Assembly: GCA_021030915.1 (NCBI GenBank)
Contig: JAGEMR010000069.1
Location: 1 to 64,000, forward strand
Length of the DNA stretch: 64,000 nt
Origin: Astrothelium macrocarpum
Lineage: Eukaryota; Ascomycota; Dothideomycetes; Trypetheliales; Trypetheliaceae
Reading direction: 5' to 3'
Below are positions 33,872 through 47,033 of this stretch, piece by piece. Numbering within the stretch: the first letter of the stretch is position 1; every line of letters begins with the position of its first letter. Both the position numbers and the translations under genes were made by a program. Below the pieces are notes generated by a model that saw only the letters and a program-made list of their open reading frames with translations, made no database searches and was not told where the DNA came from.

Positions 33872-36800
33872 CCATGCTGAGCAAATCCAATACCCTGCAG
33901 TCGCCCTCCTGAGTCCAGCAAGATGTACCTCGTTCGTCTCTTTAGCGCCTCGATATCCTAGCATCAGCGTTCAGCATTGCATTTGCAGACATGGCGCAAT
34001 ACACTTTTCTTTCCACCGGCTGGGAGAACTTTTCTTAATGCCCCTTTATTCTCAATCCCAATACCATACTGCTTCACATCAAATTGCATCTACATGTTTC
34101 ATATCACAGGTTTTCAGGTGTTTGAGGTATTGGAGTTCTTTGATTTCTACATTTATTCACTATGGAAAGATGAGGTCTTCTCACCCGCCAACTTACTGCA
34201 CTCTTTGGAACTTTCATAATCTCTTCCCATAGATCCCACTACCAAACTTAGAAAGATAGTGGATTAATGACTCTTCATGACGGCCGACAACTTATCAATT
34301 GACCATTTACTTCATCGCCTAAAATTTTTACTTTGCGCTTATGACTTTACTGAGTTGTGCTGAAAGCTAAGCTTCACAAAGTCTTTCATTTTCTTCAACG
34401 AGTATGCTGGCAAGCGCTTTTCTATACCTGTAGAGAAATGAATTGGTATCATGCGTTCTACTGCGGACGTTGGCGATGGCCAGGCTATTTTAAGCATCAC
34501 TAATTTGATTTTGTATGTAGATCTATAGCTCTATTTGGCATCTTGGAATGGCCTGAATAGAACATCATAAAAATGGGCATCTAATCCAGATCTGATTCGC
34601 GAGCTTCAGGAAGACATGGTAGGCGAAGGTGACGTAGGCATTTAAGAAGGTGTTGTTTTTAAAATCTTGCACAGCAAACTAATTATGTCCCAAAGTGGCT
34701 TAACCTGTCCGAGCCGCAATCGACGCAACCACAACACCGAGATTCAGCTGAGTCAATGTATAGCTGTATAGTTATAGAAAGAATTATAGGCGCGCGACTT
34801 CGAAGAGCTGAACATGATATAAATACTGGGTTGTATAGAGATGTCACTTTTTTCCTTGAGAAGCTGCAACGATGTCTTCCTTTTACACAACTGAAACGAT
34901 AGCTGATCTGCATCCAGCTGCACAGAAATGAAAGATCTCTATTCGCTTAAAGATATGAAACATTCTGAATAGCTTCCTGCTCATAAACAGATTCAGAAAT
35001 TGAAGAACTTTATTTTTTTCAGGTTAAGAATTCCGGTGAAAAAGCGTAGCTGAACATCAATTCAGCCATCTCAATACGATGCGGGTCCAATACATGGTCG
35101 ATTCACCTGTGCCGCAGACGCACTGCGCATTCGCAGAACATCAAACTTGGGGACAAGGGTTTTGGCGGAAAGAGGGACCGAGTAGAAGATCAAGCGCCAT
35201 CTAGCAAGCCAGCTCAGCATGGCGGGCTGAGCGTCCATGGTACGCTACGAGTATTCGGGTTTCGAAATAACGTCTACTAGTGTGGAGTTATCGTGCTATG
35301 GTGTAATTGAGAGTAATGCTTTGACCAACATCTGAGACTCGCTCCCGGGGGTTCTCCACTCCACCCACTTTTGGAGATTCGGAGAAATAGTGGCATCATG
35401 AGGAGATTGTGCATGAGCGCAATCCTTGCGGTGCAGCTCTAGGTGCAGGCTTTGCAGTAGAGCTTGCGTCAAAAAGAAAAAAAAATTGAAGAGAGCATAT
35501 TTCACAATGAGGCAAGCCACCGGTCACTTGCAGAACTAGCAGAGAAATATCTGCAACATAACCTGGCTGTTGGGACCTCCTTTTATGTATCCCTGTCCGC
35601 GTACCAAGCTCTGTGGCGGATAGAACAGAGGGTGAAGCCTAGGGCCGCCGGGCTGGAACTTCAAGGATTCCGATAATGGGATCCTACCTTATGTTAAAGC
35701 AGCAAAGTTGGCAGAGATTGCGCCTACAATTTCTTCCTTTTCATGCACTCAGTCACGCGACAAGGGACCAAGCCCTGGTATTAGTATTAGCAAAAGCAAT
35801 AATTGACAGAGGGAGGCACGGGATGTGGCAAGCCAATGGCACAGGTACGGGTACAACTAATCTGTACCTGGGCAATGCGCTGTTCTAGACATGCGAAGAA
35901 CCAGCAATGTACAATTTAGTCAAGTCATTACATCAACGGCTACATTGGGCATCAGGACGGGCATCTATGGGTCAGGCCTCTTGGGATTGTGGAGAGGACG
36001 AAAAGTCGAGTTTCGAAGTCGATCTGGTTACGGTAGGACGAAAACGCCACGAGCGGGCCGGCAGGTGATGGTCGACGCTGGTATCCGGCCGCTGTAGCTT
36101 GCAGATTATTTTTTTCAAAACACCAGATCACGCACAACACGATGGACGTACAACATAATGTGCCGGGTATGGCATGGTCGACGTTCTTCGCAACAGCGGT
36201 GAAGGCGAGAGCGAGAGAGTTGGCGCCGTGGGGAGATTGGTGCGGTGCTTGTTGTACGTCGGATCGCCGGGGGCACACACGTACGCTGTCAACAAATGTC
36301 AATGTTTTAGCATGTAGAAATGGCGGCCGCACGAGCCTGACGGGATGGCTTCGGCTACGCATAGCCAGCATCCATCGCGTCGTGGACAAGCCTCGATATC
36401 CCTTCCACCGAGACGCGGTTGGTTCTAAGAATACACCAGGGCTTGGAAAAGGTACTCGCGATACCTTCAGGGACCTTTTGGCTTGGACGTCATCAGCTCC
36501 CCGACCTAATACTTTCCCCTGTCTGGAGGCTTAGAACGAGATGCGCGGGCCGGGATCAGGTGTGCACAATGGTACAGATGCCAGGCCTGTCTGACATTTA
36601 GCCTGGCACCGCTGGAATCCCAGTCGGGCGTAGATCCCGTGACCGAGCGCGGGAGACCCACCACGACGGGTCCTGGGAGTACTCCGTAATTGCATCCTGG
36701 GGAGTCTAGATAGCTTGGTCCTGCAATCGCAGAAGCAGTGTAGCTTCCGCACATGCTCGGCCCCCAGGCAATTGGTTGTCGGCGGCCAGGTTCTCATGCC

Positions 36801-39800
36801 GCAAGCCGTTCGAAACAACAATCCCCCAGCGACCTTCGAAAACCGGGGTTTGGGCGATGGGGCGACGATGGAGCACGAGCACGTCGTCCAAGGGCCCTTT
36901 GGTAAATCGGCGGGGTGTCTGTCTGACAGCCGATGGCTGGGTAGCTTGTGGGCTCCGTCGTTGTCCAAGCTCGGCGCGCTCCGACACGGCCGTCAACAAG
37001 CAGGTCATGCTGGGTGTTGGAAAGGGGGGCCAGTGCCGCTACACTAAAGCAAGTGATGCGGCCTTGGGTTGCGGACGGAAGTGTCATCACGCCGTCAGAG
37101 CAAACTGGTCGTAGGGTGGAAGAATGGCCTTCTTCGACCTAGGCGCGTTCGCGTCGCTCGACAATCCATGAGCCCAGGTGCCCCGAATGGACGACCGATT
37201 CACACGAGACCTGGACGATCGATGCCTCTAGCGACGGACTGACGTCCCTGGATGGTCGCGAGAGCTCCAGATCCGGCAGCGTTGTGGCCATGGCTGCGTC
37301 AAGCCCTCCCCGGCGTGGTTCCCGGCTGGCGAGGTTCCAGGAGAAGGAGCGAGACCGTCTTTGCCATGGCGTAGGCGGGATCTGCGATCTACGCGAGATT
37401 CCGGCCAAACAGATCGCTGCATCCCTGCCGCCAATCATATTTAGACGTCGTCTCCTTTGTTCGATGCTCATTTCGTGACCTTGTGATGACAAGAGCCTTG
37501 CAAAAGATCGTGACGCTACAAACTTTCTTCTTCACCATATCTGAGCGCCATTTTTCCTATTGAATCGACCATTTCGACTCGGATGAAGACGTTCCGCCCC
37601 TTCCCGTAACTAGGCTCAAGCATTCCCCCATCCCTTGCTATGTTATCAGTTGCCATTGAACCCCCACCCTCGCAAGGGTACTCTGAGGCAAGTCTGTCAA
37701 AGACTAGCTTGTGGCGTCCCGGCCGCTTTATTTGCGCAAGTGGGTCCTCTATGCCCGTTCTTGATGTGCGGCCTATGCATCAATCTGTTTAGGGAGGATA
37801 GTGCAGCAATTGACGCCTCAATGGATACCATTGGTGGTCGCGTCACGAAATAAAAGCACCGCTATTTCAAAGACCTGCGTCAGCTTTCCGCCATACGGCG
37901 ACTGCGGTATTGTGTCAACTGTCATCCTTGTCACCAGACCAAAGCATACCCTAAGGCTTTTAATCTCGCACCTATTGAGTCTCAATCCAAACGCTACCCC
38001 TGGCCGAGTCAGTCAGTTATACCTGCTTCTGACTCCTACTAGATACCGTTGTGGATTTTTGGCGCCGAAAATACACATGGGAAGGGCCGAGCGTAGATCC
38101 AGTTGATGCAATCGCTCCCCTTGCCTTTTCTTGTTGCCCGTTCACGCAATACCCTCCAGGAGGCCGACTGTTCCCCTGTTGTGGCGCATTCCGCGGGAAA
38201 CAGCCGGTGGTTGACAATCGGTACAGAATTCGGCAGCCCTAAGTGCTTGCCCATCACAGGATAGTCTGAGTTTTGAAAACTATGAAGCCTTCGTCCACCC
38301 TACGAGAGTAGGCATGTAACCTTGCAAACCTAAGCATGCCAAGCACTCTTGTGTGGCGTCAGACCACAAATACCTTTTTTCGAATTGCCGGTACCTTCAC
38401 CGACCGTTTGTGCTAATTTGTATTATTTTTTTTTGAGATCGAGCGTGTGATTGTCTCGGCCTTTCTGTATCCTGTTTTCAGAACATGCGCTCATTAGGCA
38501 GCAAGGGTATCGTGATTTCAACGTGCGTTGTTCAACATATTTCCTGCTCAGTGCTACGGTTTTCGGGAAGATGTGGGCAGGAAAACGCCTTCTTTGTTCG
38601 CCTAAGTTACTCTGAATACTCTGAAACATCGCATTTCGTTGCCGACACGGCAATTCAGCTTTCCCACACAGTTGGTCATGGCTGCAAAAGCATGTCCTCG
38701 ATCACGCTGAACCTTACTTGGGGACCAGGGCATATCTATAATCACGGGCCCAGGAACCGGGATCGACTGAGGCGTCGATGACACTTTCGGACGCATCAAT
38801 GGGTGGCTAGCACGTCAGCATTGGCCTCCCTCGTCTCCAAACTCGGGTATTTTGCGGTATGCCTCGATTCTTCCAGTCTTGACAGGCTCACTAGTTGGGT
38901 GTGGGACAGATGATCGACACATGCTATCCCACAACCAGGAATGACCCCTTGTAGGGCCAAAGATACTTCTCGCTCGACTGCGCTAGCTTGCTTGTGCATT
39001 CGATGCCCTCGGAGAATACGTAGCGGCTGCTGTGTGCGCCTAAGATGCATACCAACAGCCACCTATGCTCCAGCGCAGTGATTGCCGCTTGGTTGCGCGG
39101 GCCGTTGCGACTCATGTAACCCCATCTCTGTGGCTTCCATAGAGCCTGCCTGACCCGAACTAACTAACCTACTCTCTGACCTATCCGATCTTTGTCAAAA
39201 CCATCTGCCTCCGTGAACCCTGATCTCTTTCGGGTCCATCGAGAACAATTACGAACATGCCAGGCGTATTGGCTTGACCATGCGTCTGGTCATTCACTGT
39301 GAAGATTAGGGTTGATCCCTCAGTCTTGCGATTACTTTTTTCCAATGCTTGGCCACAAGCGTTTCCATTTGTCCGTTTTCTCTGTGTACGAGCTTGTCGG
39401 TGCTGGCATCCTTTCCTGAAGTGGATTCCTCATTTCTGATGGTCAACAACGAAAGCGTACTCCGGGGCACTCTCAAACTTTCAATCGATCCAAAAAAGTT
39501 TGCGCGTCATCTCTTACCTCTCTGAGAACAATTTTCGCTTTCCGTGGGTTGTCACTCTTGACATAGCGGCTCTGGCAAAGGTTCCATATCGCGAAAGTGG
39601 AAATATTATCCCATTGGTGTTCCTTGACACGAAGTCAGCTGTAGGGCGACCTGTAGGTATTATCAACGTTACAGCATCATTCGTCATCGCACCTCCCTGG
39701 ATTCCCCACGACCGTACTAATTGTGATGCGATCAATAGCTACACCTGTGTCATCTGTTCAAGGCAACACTGCTTTCGTTATGGATCATTCGACCCGCCGC

Positions 39801-39891
39801 GAAAGGCAAAACCATCGTACGTCCTGCATCATATAAATATCCAGCCCTTTCGCACATGAAATTTGATCAAAACATTTGTTTTCAGGTCGCC
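33872..39891. other. 6-kb gene desert before the homeodomain gene
   Basis: No frame here shows a recognisable domain or a convincing spliced continuation. The part from about 36.1 to 37.5 kb is clearly richer in G+C and consequently full of overlapping open frames on both strands (for example 36531-36968 minus and 36715-37047 plus). None looks coding. The last several hundred bases are likely the promoter and 5' leader of the homeodomain gene, and a 5'-untranslated intron ending in TTTTCAG at about 39885 is possible. Confidence 0.5.
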
Positions 39892-41243
39892 ATGGAGGAT
39901 ACATGGAGGATATTTGAAGACAAGCTAACGCGATTAGATGCGTATCACGGTAGATCTGCATCCATTAATGCTTATGAAACCAACATGACTCGCAAGCTTC
40001 CACCAGTCTCTGCGAGATATGGATCCGATCAACAGCCGTATAACCAAAATCAACACCAAACTTCACGGACAAGTCGAACACCTAACTCGCCGCCATATCA
40101 AGAGCCAACGAATTTACCTCCGTTGAGAGCAGTATGTCAGACAGCTTACGAAATACGCTCTATTGTAGCACTAAGAGATTGGATTGTAGGTTCTCGAGGA
40201 CCGTAATCGACCCTCGTCGCCTCCAAGCACTCCTGGTGGACAAAGTTCGGCAGCATCTCCCGCTAAAAGGCTGTCTCAAGATGAAGGTGTTGATGCCTTT
40301 TCAGCTTTGACAGCCAAACGACTCAGGATCGACTGCCTCGTGGATGATCCAGCAGAGGATAGAAGCTCAGTGTATTCTCGACAGACAGACCACAGGCTAT
40401 CTACGTCTGCATATCAAGCTACGTCTTCAAAACCCAAATTACCTCCTTTTGAGCAATCATTTCCTCCTCGGCGCCCCTCACTGGATGACGGAACGTTGCG
40501 TATAGGCAGCTCCCACCGCCCTGGTCGTTCACAGGATCCTTTCTTGAATGGATCGTCAGCCAGCAGAGACATACTTGCTTCTCCACCGATCAGGAGAGCC
40601 CCTTCTCGGTCACCACCTCGAATCAATACATACCAAGGCTATCAAGGATCGTCAGCCAGTCCAGGATGGACATACCCCAATTCGGCAGTATCAACACCAT
40701 CGGGATTGCTTCCGATCAACCCCTCGCCATACTATGTTCACCATCCCAATGAAATTCATCACTCTAGTTACTACCCCTCTCACCACAGCCCATATTTTGA
40801 AGGACACCACGGTCCACACTACCCTGAAATGGCTCGAGGTACGTCTGCTGCACCTCCAACTTATGGTGAACATCCTTACCAGTACTCCTGGTCTGTAGCG
40901 CCCGGTGCGAGTGAGGTTCCCAGCCAGCGACGTAGGCGTGGTAATTTGCCGAGGGAGGCCACAAGCATGATGAAGAAATGGTTTCAGGAGCATATCCACT
41001 CACCCTATCCCAGCGAGGAAGAGAAGATGCACATGTGCGAGATAACTGGACTTTCTATGAATCAGGTATGCCTTCTGTCACAATCTCCGAATTTTCCCCC
41101 GGTTCAAACAGAGGGTGCGTCGCATTGACTTAATTCAGGTCGGTAATTGGTTCATCAACGCGCGACGGCGGGATCCAGGATTGCGTGAGTCACGTGGCTC
41201 GGTGAGCAATCAAAACAGTCAAGAAAGCCGTGAAGCTAGATAG
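39892..41243 (+). CDS. TALE-class (KN-type) homeodomain transcription factor
   Basis: Three exons (39892-40131, 40190-41065, 41139-41243) encode 406 residues starting MEDTWRIFEDKLTRLDAYHG. The region before the homeodomain is rich in Ser, Pro, Tyr and His and has a possible nuclear signal (AKRLRID). The homeodomain begins about residue 325 with SQRRRRGNLPREATSMMKKW. Its loop HIHSPYPSEEEK carries the three extra residues (P-Y-P) that define the TALE class. Helix 3, VGNWFINARRRDPG, is completed only after the last intron, so an unspliced reading would miss it. Such factors control fungal development, but the target genes here are unknown. A DNA-binding regulator is certain; orthology to a named gene is not claimed. 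Confidence 0.9.
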
Positions 41244-41941
41244 AAGCCACCAAATCCATCATGATAGACGTTGCTCTGGAAAAGCCCGACTGCATGACCG
41301 GAACTTTTGGAGCTGGCTCTGATGAATGAACCATAAGGTGTTTGTGGTATCTTGAATATTCCTTTTTGAATTCTGTAAATACCGGGGCTATGACTTGATT
41401 TGAACCAGCTCATCTTTCTTGGCTGGATATGAACGATCGCGTACACGAGGTCGTGGCGTTCAGCATGGTATGATAGGGCAACTTATGATTTCATGGGGAT
41501 CGTAGTCGAGTTCACCAGATGATACCCCATCATTTCGTGGGAAATGAGGATACCAAGAAGATAACACATGAAAACAAATAGTGCCTCGTTTTCGGATTGT
41601 CTTACTTGCTGAATTAACCATTCTTGCCTTGTGATTTGGATGTTCTCGCCTTATGAGTGCACCATGCGACGAAGCTTATTCCGGGAGCATCTTTTAGGAG
41701 CCAATGCTAGATTTCATGGCCCGCCGCCCAAAATTGGTTAACATCACTCATAGGAAATTACCTAAGATGAAGACTATGCGCTAACCTCTCTCAAGATGAT
41801 ACGCAACCATGGAGTCTCTCAAGAGCAGATTCTCGGATCAACTGACGAGACAGAATCTATGGAACCCTTCCAAATAATTTCCTCTGTGGAAAATGAATTT
41901 CAATTTGTTTAAACTTTAGCTGCTGACTCAAAGCTGACGAA

Positions 41942-42199
41942 CTATTTCAGGTCATCCTCACTCACCAAGGGTCTTGCACTGACATAAACTCGACGGATAT
42001 AGCACTCATAATACCACATTAATGCCTTTTCTGTCGCATCTTTTCGGGCTCCGCATCTTCCCAACGTACATCGCCACGTCACAGTCTCCTTATCCCCACC
42101 GGCAGTCCACTCTATAAAATAAACTTCTAGCCCACCCCCGGTGGTCTCAATGCGGACGGTCGCCCCTTGCTCTCTCGCCGAATCTGCTCCATTCCACAT
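41942..42199 (-). CDS. Doubtful small open frame, unknown protein
   Basis: The 85-residue frame starts MWNGADSAREQGATVRIETT and continues with a balanced, globular-looking composition (GGLEVYFIEWTAGGDKETV, then ALMWYYECYIRR). It has no recognised domain, signal peptide or membrane helix. A CAGTAG directly before the ATG could be an intron acceptor, making this a terminal exon, but I found no matching upstream exon. Reported because it looks more protein-like than its surroundings. Confidence 0.22.
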   Translation of the reverse strand: MWNGADSAREQGATVRIETTGGGLEVYFIEWTAGGDKETVTWRCTLGRCGARKDATEKALMWYYECYIRRVYVSARPLVSEDDLK

Positions 42200-43051
42200 C
42201 TACTGACACGTCATGGAGATGACGAAAGAGGCCTCGCACACCCCATCCGCTTGAACCGTTTAAGCGGCCCACTGCTTCCGGATTCGGTTTCCCGCGACGA
42301 CCTTGGATGGAAACCCAATTTGCGCAGGTGCAAGCGTCGCGCGTAAAAACAGGGACCGCGCAACATGGTACGAGACTTTTGGATGAGACTACCGCAGCCG
42401 TAGTATAGAGGGAAAGAGTGGATCGTATAGAACACGCCGCGAAGTTTGCGCATGCTTACTACTGGGGACGAGGCCGTCTGTTGAAGGTTTCTTCCGCGCC
42501 CCGCAGGACTCTCTTTCTGATCGCTGATTTCGATCAGCCGAAAACAGTCGCGGATGGATCTCTACCAGCGTTGAGGCGATGAGATGGCGTACGTGGGCGC
42601 CGCCGGTGCAGCATGCTTTGGAGGACAGTGTATCGAAGCGCCGCCCGAACGGTTCTGCGGATGTCACTTTTCCGGAGATGACCCATGGATATGATTTGAG
42701 CAATTTTGAGACACTACTTCTTATCTTTTGGCGCGGATACAGCCTTTCACATGAGTTTGCTGAGAAATTTTGCAGTAGACGAAGGGAGACATCTGGTCCT
42801 GACGAGCCTCGGCTCCATTCGCGGATCCAGACTTGACAACCCTTTTGCTCCAAAGCTGCGGTTTGAGTTTTCTCTTTGAAACTATGACCATCGCTCCACT
42901 GCGATACGTTGTAATTTGTATGCCGTTGGACGAACGTCCTGAAATCTTTGGTCGCGGAATCTTTATTCATTCATGTCGGCAGTCGCCTGAATTACTTAAG
43001 CCGATAAAGGGGAGAAAACGTTAGAAGAGCAAAATCAATAGAACCCGGCAT

Positions 43052-43375
43052 TTAGCTTTTCATAGGCGATTTATTCACTTTCGAATCTCTTTTCTCTGCC
43101 GTTTTTGCCTTAGCCACATTTTGGCTGGGTTTTCGAATGACCTCTTTACAAGCGTCCACGACTTGTTTGTACTGTCGAAAATAAGTAGGATAGCGCCAGT
43201 TCCGCGCCATTTTGCCAACCTGATCATCACGGCGGCTGAATGCGCCAGACGAGTCATCTTTTAAATCCATGAGGACAAAGACTTGGGCGGCAGACATAGT
43301 CACTGATTCTGTTTGCGGTCGCTGTGCTACGAAAGTCATTCTCATTCGAGACACCACAAAGAAAGACCAGCTCAT
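43052..43375 (-). CDS. Doubtful small open frame with a basic C-terminus
   Basis: 107 residues ending in a lysine-rich tail (SQNVAKAKTAEKRDSKVNKS) after an aromatic, basic stretch (ARNWRYPTYFRQYKQVV). No family recognised. It sits downstream of the DUF8035-like gene on the same strand and could be part of that gene's 3' region or a short independent gene. Confidence 0.2.
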   Translation of the reverse strand: MSWSFFVVSRMRMTFVAQRPQTESVTMSAAQVFVLMDLKDDSSGAFSRRDDQVGKMARNWRYPTYFRQYKQVVDACKEVIRKPSQNVAKAKTAEKRDSKVNKSPMKS

Positions 43376-43687
43376 GAGAAATGATCACATTGAAGTCCTG
43401 TTCCCGCTATGCTACACAGACGAGTGAGCAAGAAAACAAAGAGAAGCAGCATTCTATCCGTGCAAACATCCAACCAACCTGCCTCGTAACCCAATGAGAA
43501 ATTCATATCATCATACACTTCTGACCGCATCTCCCATCTCCAACGCTCATCAACCAAAATCATACACCCCACGCTCTACCAGACTCCTCGCTTCCCGCAG
43601 ACGCTTAATACACCAGCTCGCATCACCTTAAAATCCCCGCTACTCCCTTCCATTCCTCATCCTCCCCTCATCCTCTCCGTATCCCCC

Positions 43688-46600
43688 TCACCGCCGTCCA
43701 TCCTCCTTTCCCCCACCCCCATTCGCCCACGGCACCTGCTGCTGCTGCAGCGGCGGCACGCCCTGCGACAACCCCCCCACCCCACCACCCCCACGCTCAT
43801 CCCCCGCAAAGCTGACGCCCACCGGCGACGCCTGCAGGCCCTGCTGGGCCTGGACGATCTGCGGCGGCAGCATGTGCGGCGGCGCCTCGATCGCCTTGGG
43901 GACGTCGCGCTCGTCGAGCTCGCTGTCCGAGTAGTCGTCGGCCGCGCCGTCCGGGTCGCTGTCGTCGGAGCTGGCGCCGTCGAGATGGCGGTCGCGGCCG
44001 CGGGCGCGATGGCGGTCGTCCTTGTTGGAGGAGGCGGCCGCTGCGTCGACGCTGCTGCTGCCGTTGCCGTTGCCGCCGCTTTCGGTGCGGCTGTGGCGGC
44101 GGCGGTGGTGGTGTGGGTGGCGCGAGGCGTAGCCTTCGGGGTCGCGGGCGCGCTCTTCGTGGCGCCGTTGTTTGCGCTCTTTGCGCTCGCGTTCGTAGCG
44201 TTCGTCTGGGGGTTGGGGGTGTTAGTGGGTGCAGGGATGTGGGGTGGGGGATGGGTAAAGGTTAGGGTGAAGAGAACAATGGGGGATGGTGCTTGAAAAT
44301 AGAGAATCGGATAAAGAGATGGGATGGGATGATGGTATATGATTATGGGAAAATAGAGGTGCAATGCCATCAACATGACCAGAACATGTCGTTTGAAAAG
44401 CAAGACATTACGAGCAATCAATATGAAAAGAGCGTTCGAGGGATGAAACGGTAAACTGAAAATGGGCGGAAGTAGAAGGGACTTTCTCCATCCGGCGGAA
44501 GTCATCAGGACTCACCTCTTATTTCCTTGGTACGATCTGCAAATTTCTGGATTTCTTCACGCGATAACACACGCAAAACAATTACACAGTCAAGGCGTTC
44601 CTCGAAGCGCTCCTTTGCATCCTCGAGTGCTTCGGGGTTCACAAGTCGGCGATCAATCTTGGTCCAACGAGCACCAGGCGGAATTCCCTTCTTGCTTGCA
44701 TCTTTCAGTGGAGCAACACCTTCACGTATGGGGTTAGGATCTTCGGGGAACTTCGCAGTGGGTTTGCGTAAAATACTCTTTGGTGCAGCAGGCTCATCCT
44801 TGTCGTCCTTTGGAGGTTCAACAATTCGAACCCGTGATTCTCTAGTGCTCGACGATTCTGTCAGAGAGTCTGGTTCTGACATCAGTGGTGCATCAAAAGT
44901 TGAATTACGTCGATCGTCGGTAGGCACTGGAACTGAAGCTGGAGCCGGAGCTGGAGCTGGAGCCGGAGCTGGGATATCTCTATTCAGCTCACGACTCCTG
45001 TCAGGCAGCCTGTCGCGTTCCTCACGTTCACGAGCCTCGCGCTCCCTCCTTTCTCGTCGCTCACGCCGGCGTTCCCGACGCTCCGCATCTTCATCGGATT
45101 GACTCGAGTCATCATGAGAGTCTTTATGTGTTCGCTGTATCTCCTGCTGAAACTGGGCAACTCGGCGGCGGTAGTCTGCGTCAGGGTCAGAGACCGACGA
45201 TGCTGAATCTCGAGGCGAAGGCTTGCGCTCCTGACGTTCCCGAGGTTCTTCTCCAGGATATCGTCGATCCACGTCTAGGTCTTCCTTTGGCTCTGGCTTC
45301 CGCTGAGATCGGCTGCGGTCGTCTTCTTCATAATCCCGTTCCTTGTCGCGTTTGCGTTCTCTCAAAACTTCGCCACCCAAAGCAGCGGCTCCGATAGCTG
45401 CTGCCGCCGCTCCCACACCAGGGAAATGAGACTTTCCTTCATCTCGATCCTTTTCATCTCGTTCTCTATCACGGTGGCGTTCACGGTCTCTATGCTTTCT
45501 ATCACTCTCGTCATCTCGCCTACGTCGCTCTTTTTCGAGTTCTCGGTCTCTATCCCTTTGTTCTCTTTCGCGCTCACGTTCACGTTCACGTTCACGGTCG
45601 CGTTCCCTTTCCTTCTCACGCTCTCTATCCCAGTCTCTGTCCTTTTCCCTCTCCCGATTCCTCTCTCGATCGCGGTCGCGAACAGGCTCTCGATCATAAT
45701 CCCTATCTCTTTCACGGTCTCTCTCTCGTGGCCTTTCACGTTCCTTTGGTATCTCCTTAACGAATTCCCGCTCTCGACGATCGGGTTCTCGTCTGGGAGG
45801 TTCGATAGGTTCCGGCACGTATCTGCGTAAATCCGGCTCAGACACAAGGGGATCGGTATGATAGAGGTTTCGACGATCAAGACTCGTCTCACGAGGAGCG
45901 TATCGGTCGATGCTTCCACTTCGGATACCGAATCCACGGCTTTCCACATTTGTGTCGTCAATTTTCCTACTAGATCGTCTTGGCTCACGCTCATAGTCAT
46001 CTGCGTATGTAGTGTAACGCTGAGGAGGGTCCTGATGCACAGTAGTCGGTGGGCGAGCAGATGCGGGTCTCGCGGGAACAGTGAAACCATTTGAGTTTGT
46101 CAGGGGATCGTAAGGCTGCAATTCATAAGTGATTGCAGGCCTGACATTATTATTATTTTGGAGACTCGAGGTCCTCTGTAAGGTTTCGCCTATCTTACCA
46201 AACCCGCGTGTCGATGGAGGAGGTCCCAATTGGCGATCAGTGGTAGGTTTGGCGGGATAGGCTTCTAACATGCTAGTTGGTCGGTCTCTTCGAGAACTCT
46301 CTATGCTCCCACGCCTTGAACGCCATCGTGGTTCGGTATCCCGATACATGCCAGCAGCGTCAGTGTATGAGTATCCGGTATAGTCGTCAAGAGATCCCTG
46401 GGACCTCGCTGGTCCATTGAGATGATAAGATTTGTGTCGACTGCCAGACGTAGCTGCGACGTATTGCGAGCGGTCAAGACTGTCTCTTTTTGAACGGTTG
46501 GGATTACCGTCAACGAGTCTCGATTTTCCATCATCAACGCTGTACACTTTCTTATGACCACTGCGAACGCTGCCAGATGTTGAAGGTGTAATGTAGTATT

Positions 46601-47033
46601 CGTGTTCGGTAGCAGAACGAGGGCTCTTTGGTTGCTCGTATGCACCAGTCTGAATGACAGCAGGTCGAGTGCGACTCGATCCTGAGCGGTGATGGCTCGA
46701 ACCACCGCGAATTGAGTCTGCTTCGGTCAATGTAGAGCGGCGAGGTCGACCGCTGTAAGGGTCATATCCAGTGCTACTCCCATTTCTTGTGATTGTAGGC
46801 GGACGATTGGCAACGTAGGTCGTGGTTGAGATGGGTATGACTCCACCCACTCCACCCACTCCACTAACTCCACTATCGGAGTTCCCACCTCGTGGTGGAT
46901 TATAGACATCACGAGGCGTAGTGCGTGGATAGTAGACGGGATCGAAAGAATTGACGGTGCCAGTCGAAGCACGTTCAGGGACAGCCAGACGGCGAGAGCC
47001 AGGAGGCGATGCAGGTCTATAATGACGGTCCAT
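43688..47033 (-). CDS. Large Arg/Glu-rich protein with a DUF8035-like domain
   Basis: Two exons (47033-44516 and 44205-43688) encode 1011 residues starting MDRHYRPASPPGSRRLAVPE. The first half is a disordered Ser/Arg/Tyr-rich region. It is followed by a very long charged tract of alternating Arg, Asp and Glu (about residues 430-550) and a PAPAPAPAPAP run. The conserved core near residues 775-850 reads GIPPGARWTKIDRRLVNPEA, then ERFEERLDCVIVLRVLSREE and IQKFADRTKEIRDERYERER. I recall this as a Pezizomycotina-specific domain of unknown function (DUF8035). The intron splits that domain (IR/DERYER). The second exon ends in a Gly/Gln-rich tail and is strongly GC-rich. No molecular function can be given. 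Confidence 0.83.

Larger units (their letters stand above)
41244..43687. other. 2.4-kb convergent region with only weak open frames
   Basis: Lies between the end of the homeodomain gene and the end of the DUF8035-like gene. That is long for a convergent spacer. Apart from two doubtful minus-strand frames listed separately (41942-42199 and 43052-43375), I see nothing supportable. Confidence 0.45.

Noticed and set aside
36531..37490. Cluster of overlapping frames on both strands
   Set aside because: They overlap each other in several frames and reflect scarcity of stop codons in GC-rich DNA. No motif or codon pattern favours any of them.
42389..42970. 193-codon minus-strand frame
   Set aside because: No recognisable domain, low-quality composition and no sensible context. 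Probably chance openness in a moderately GC-rich spacer.
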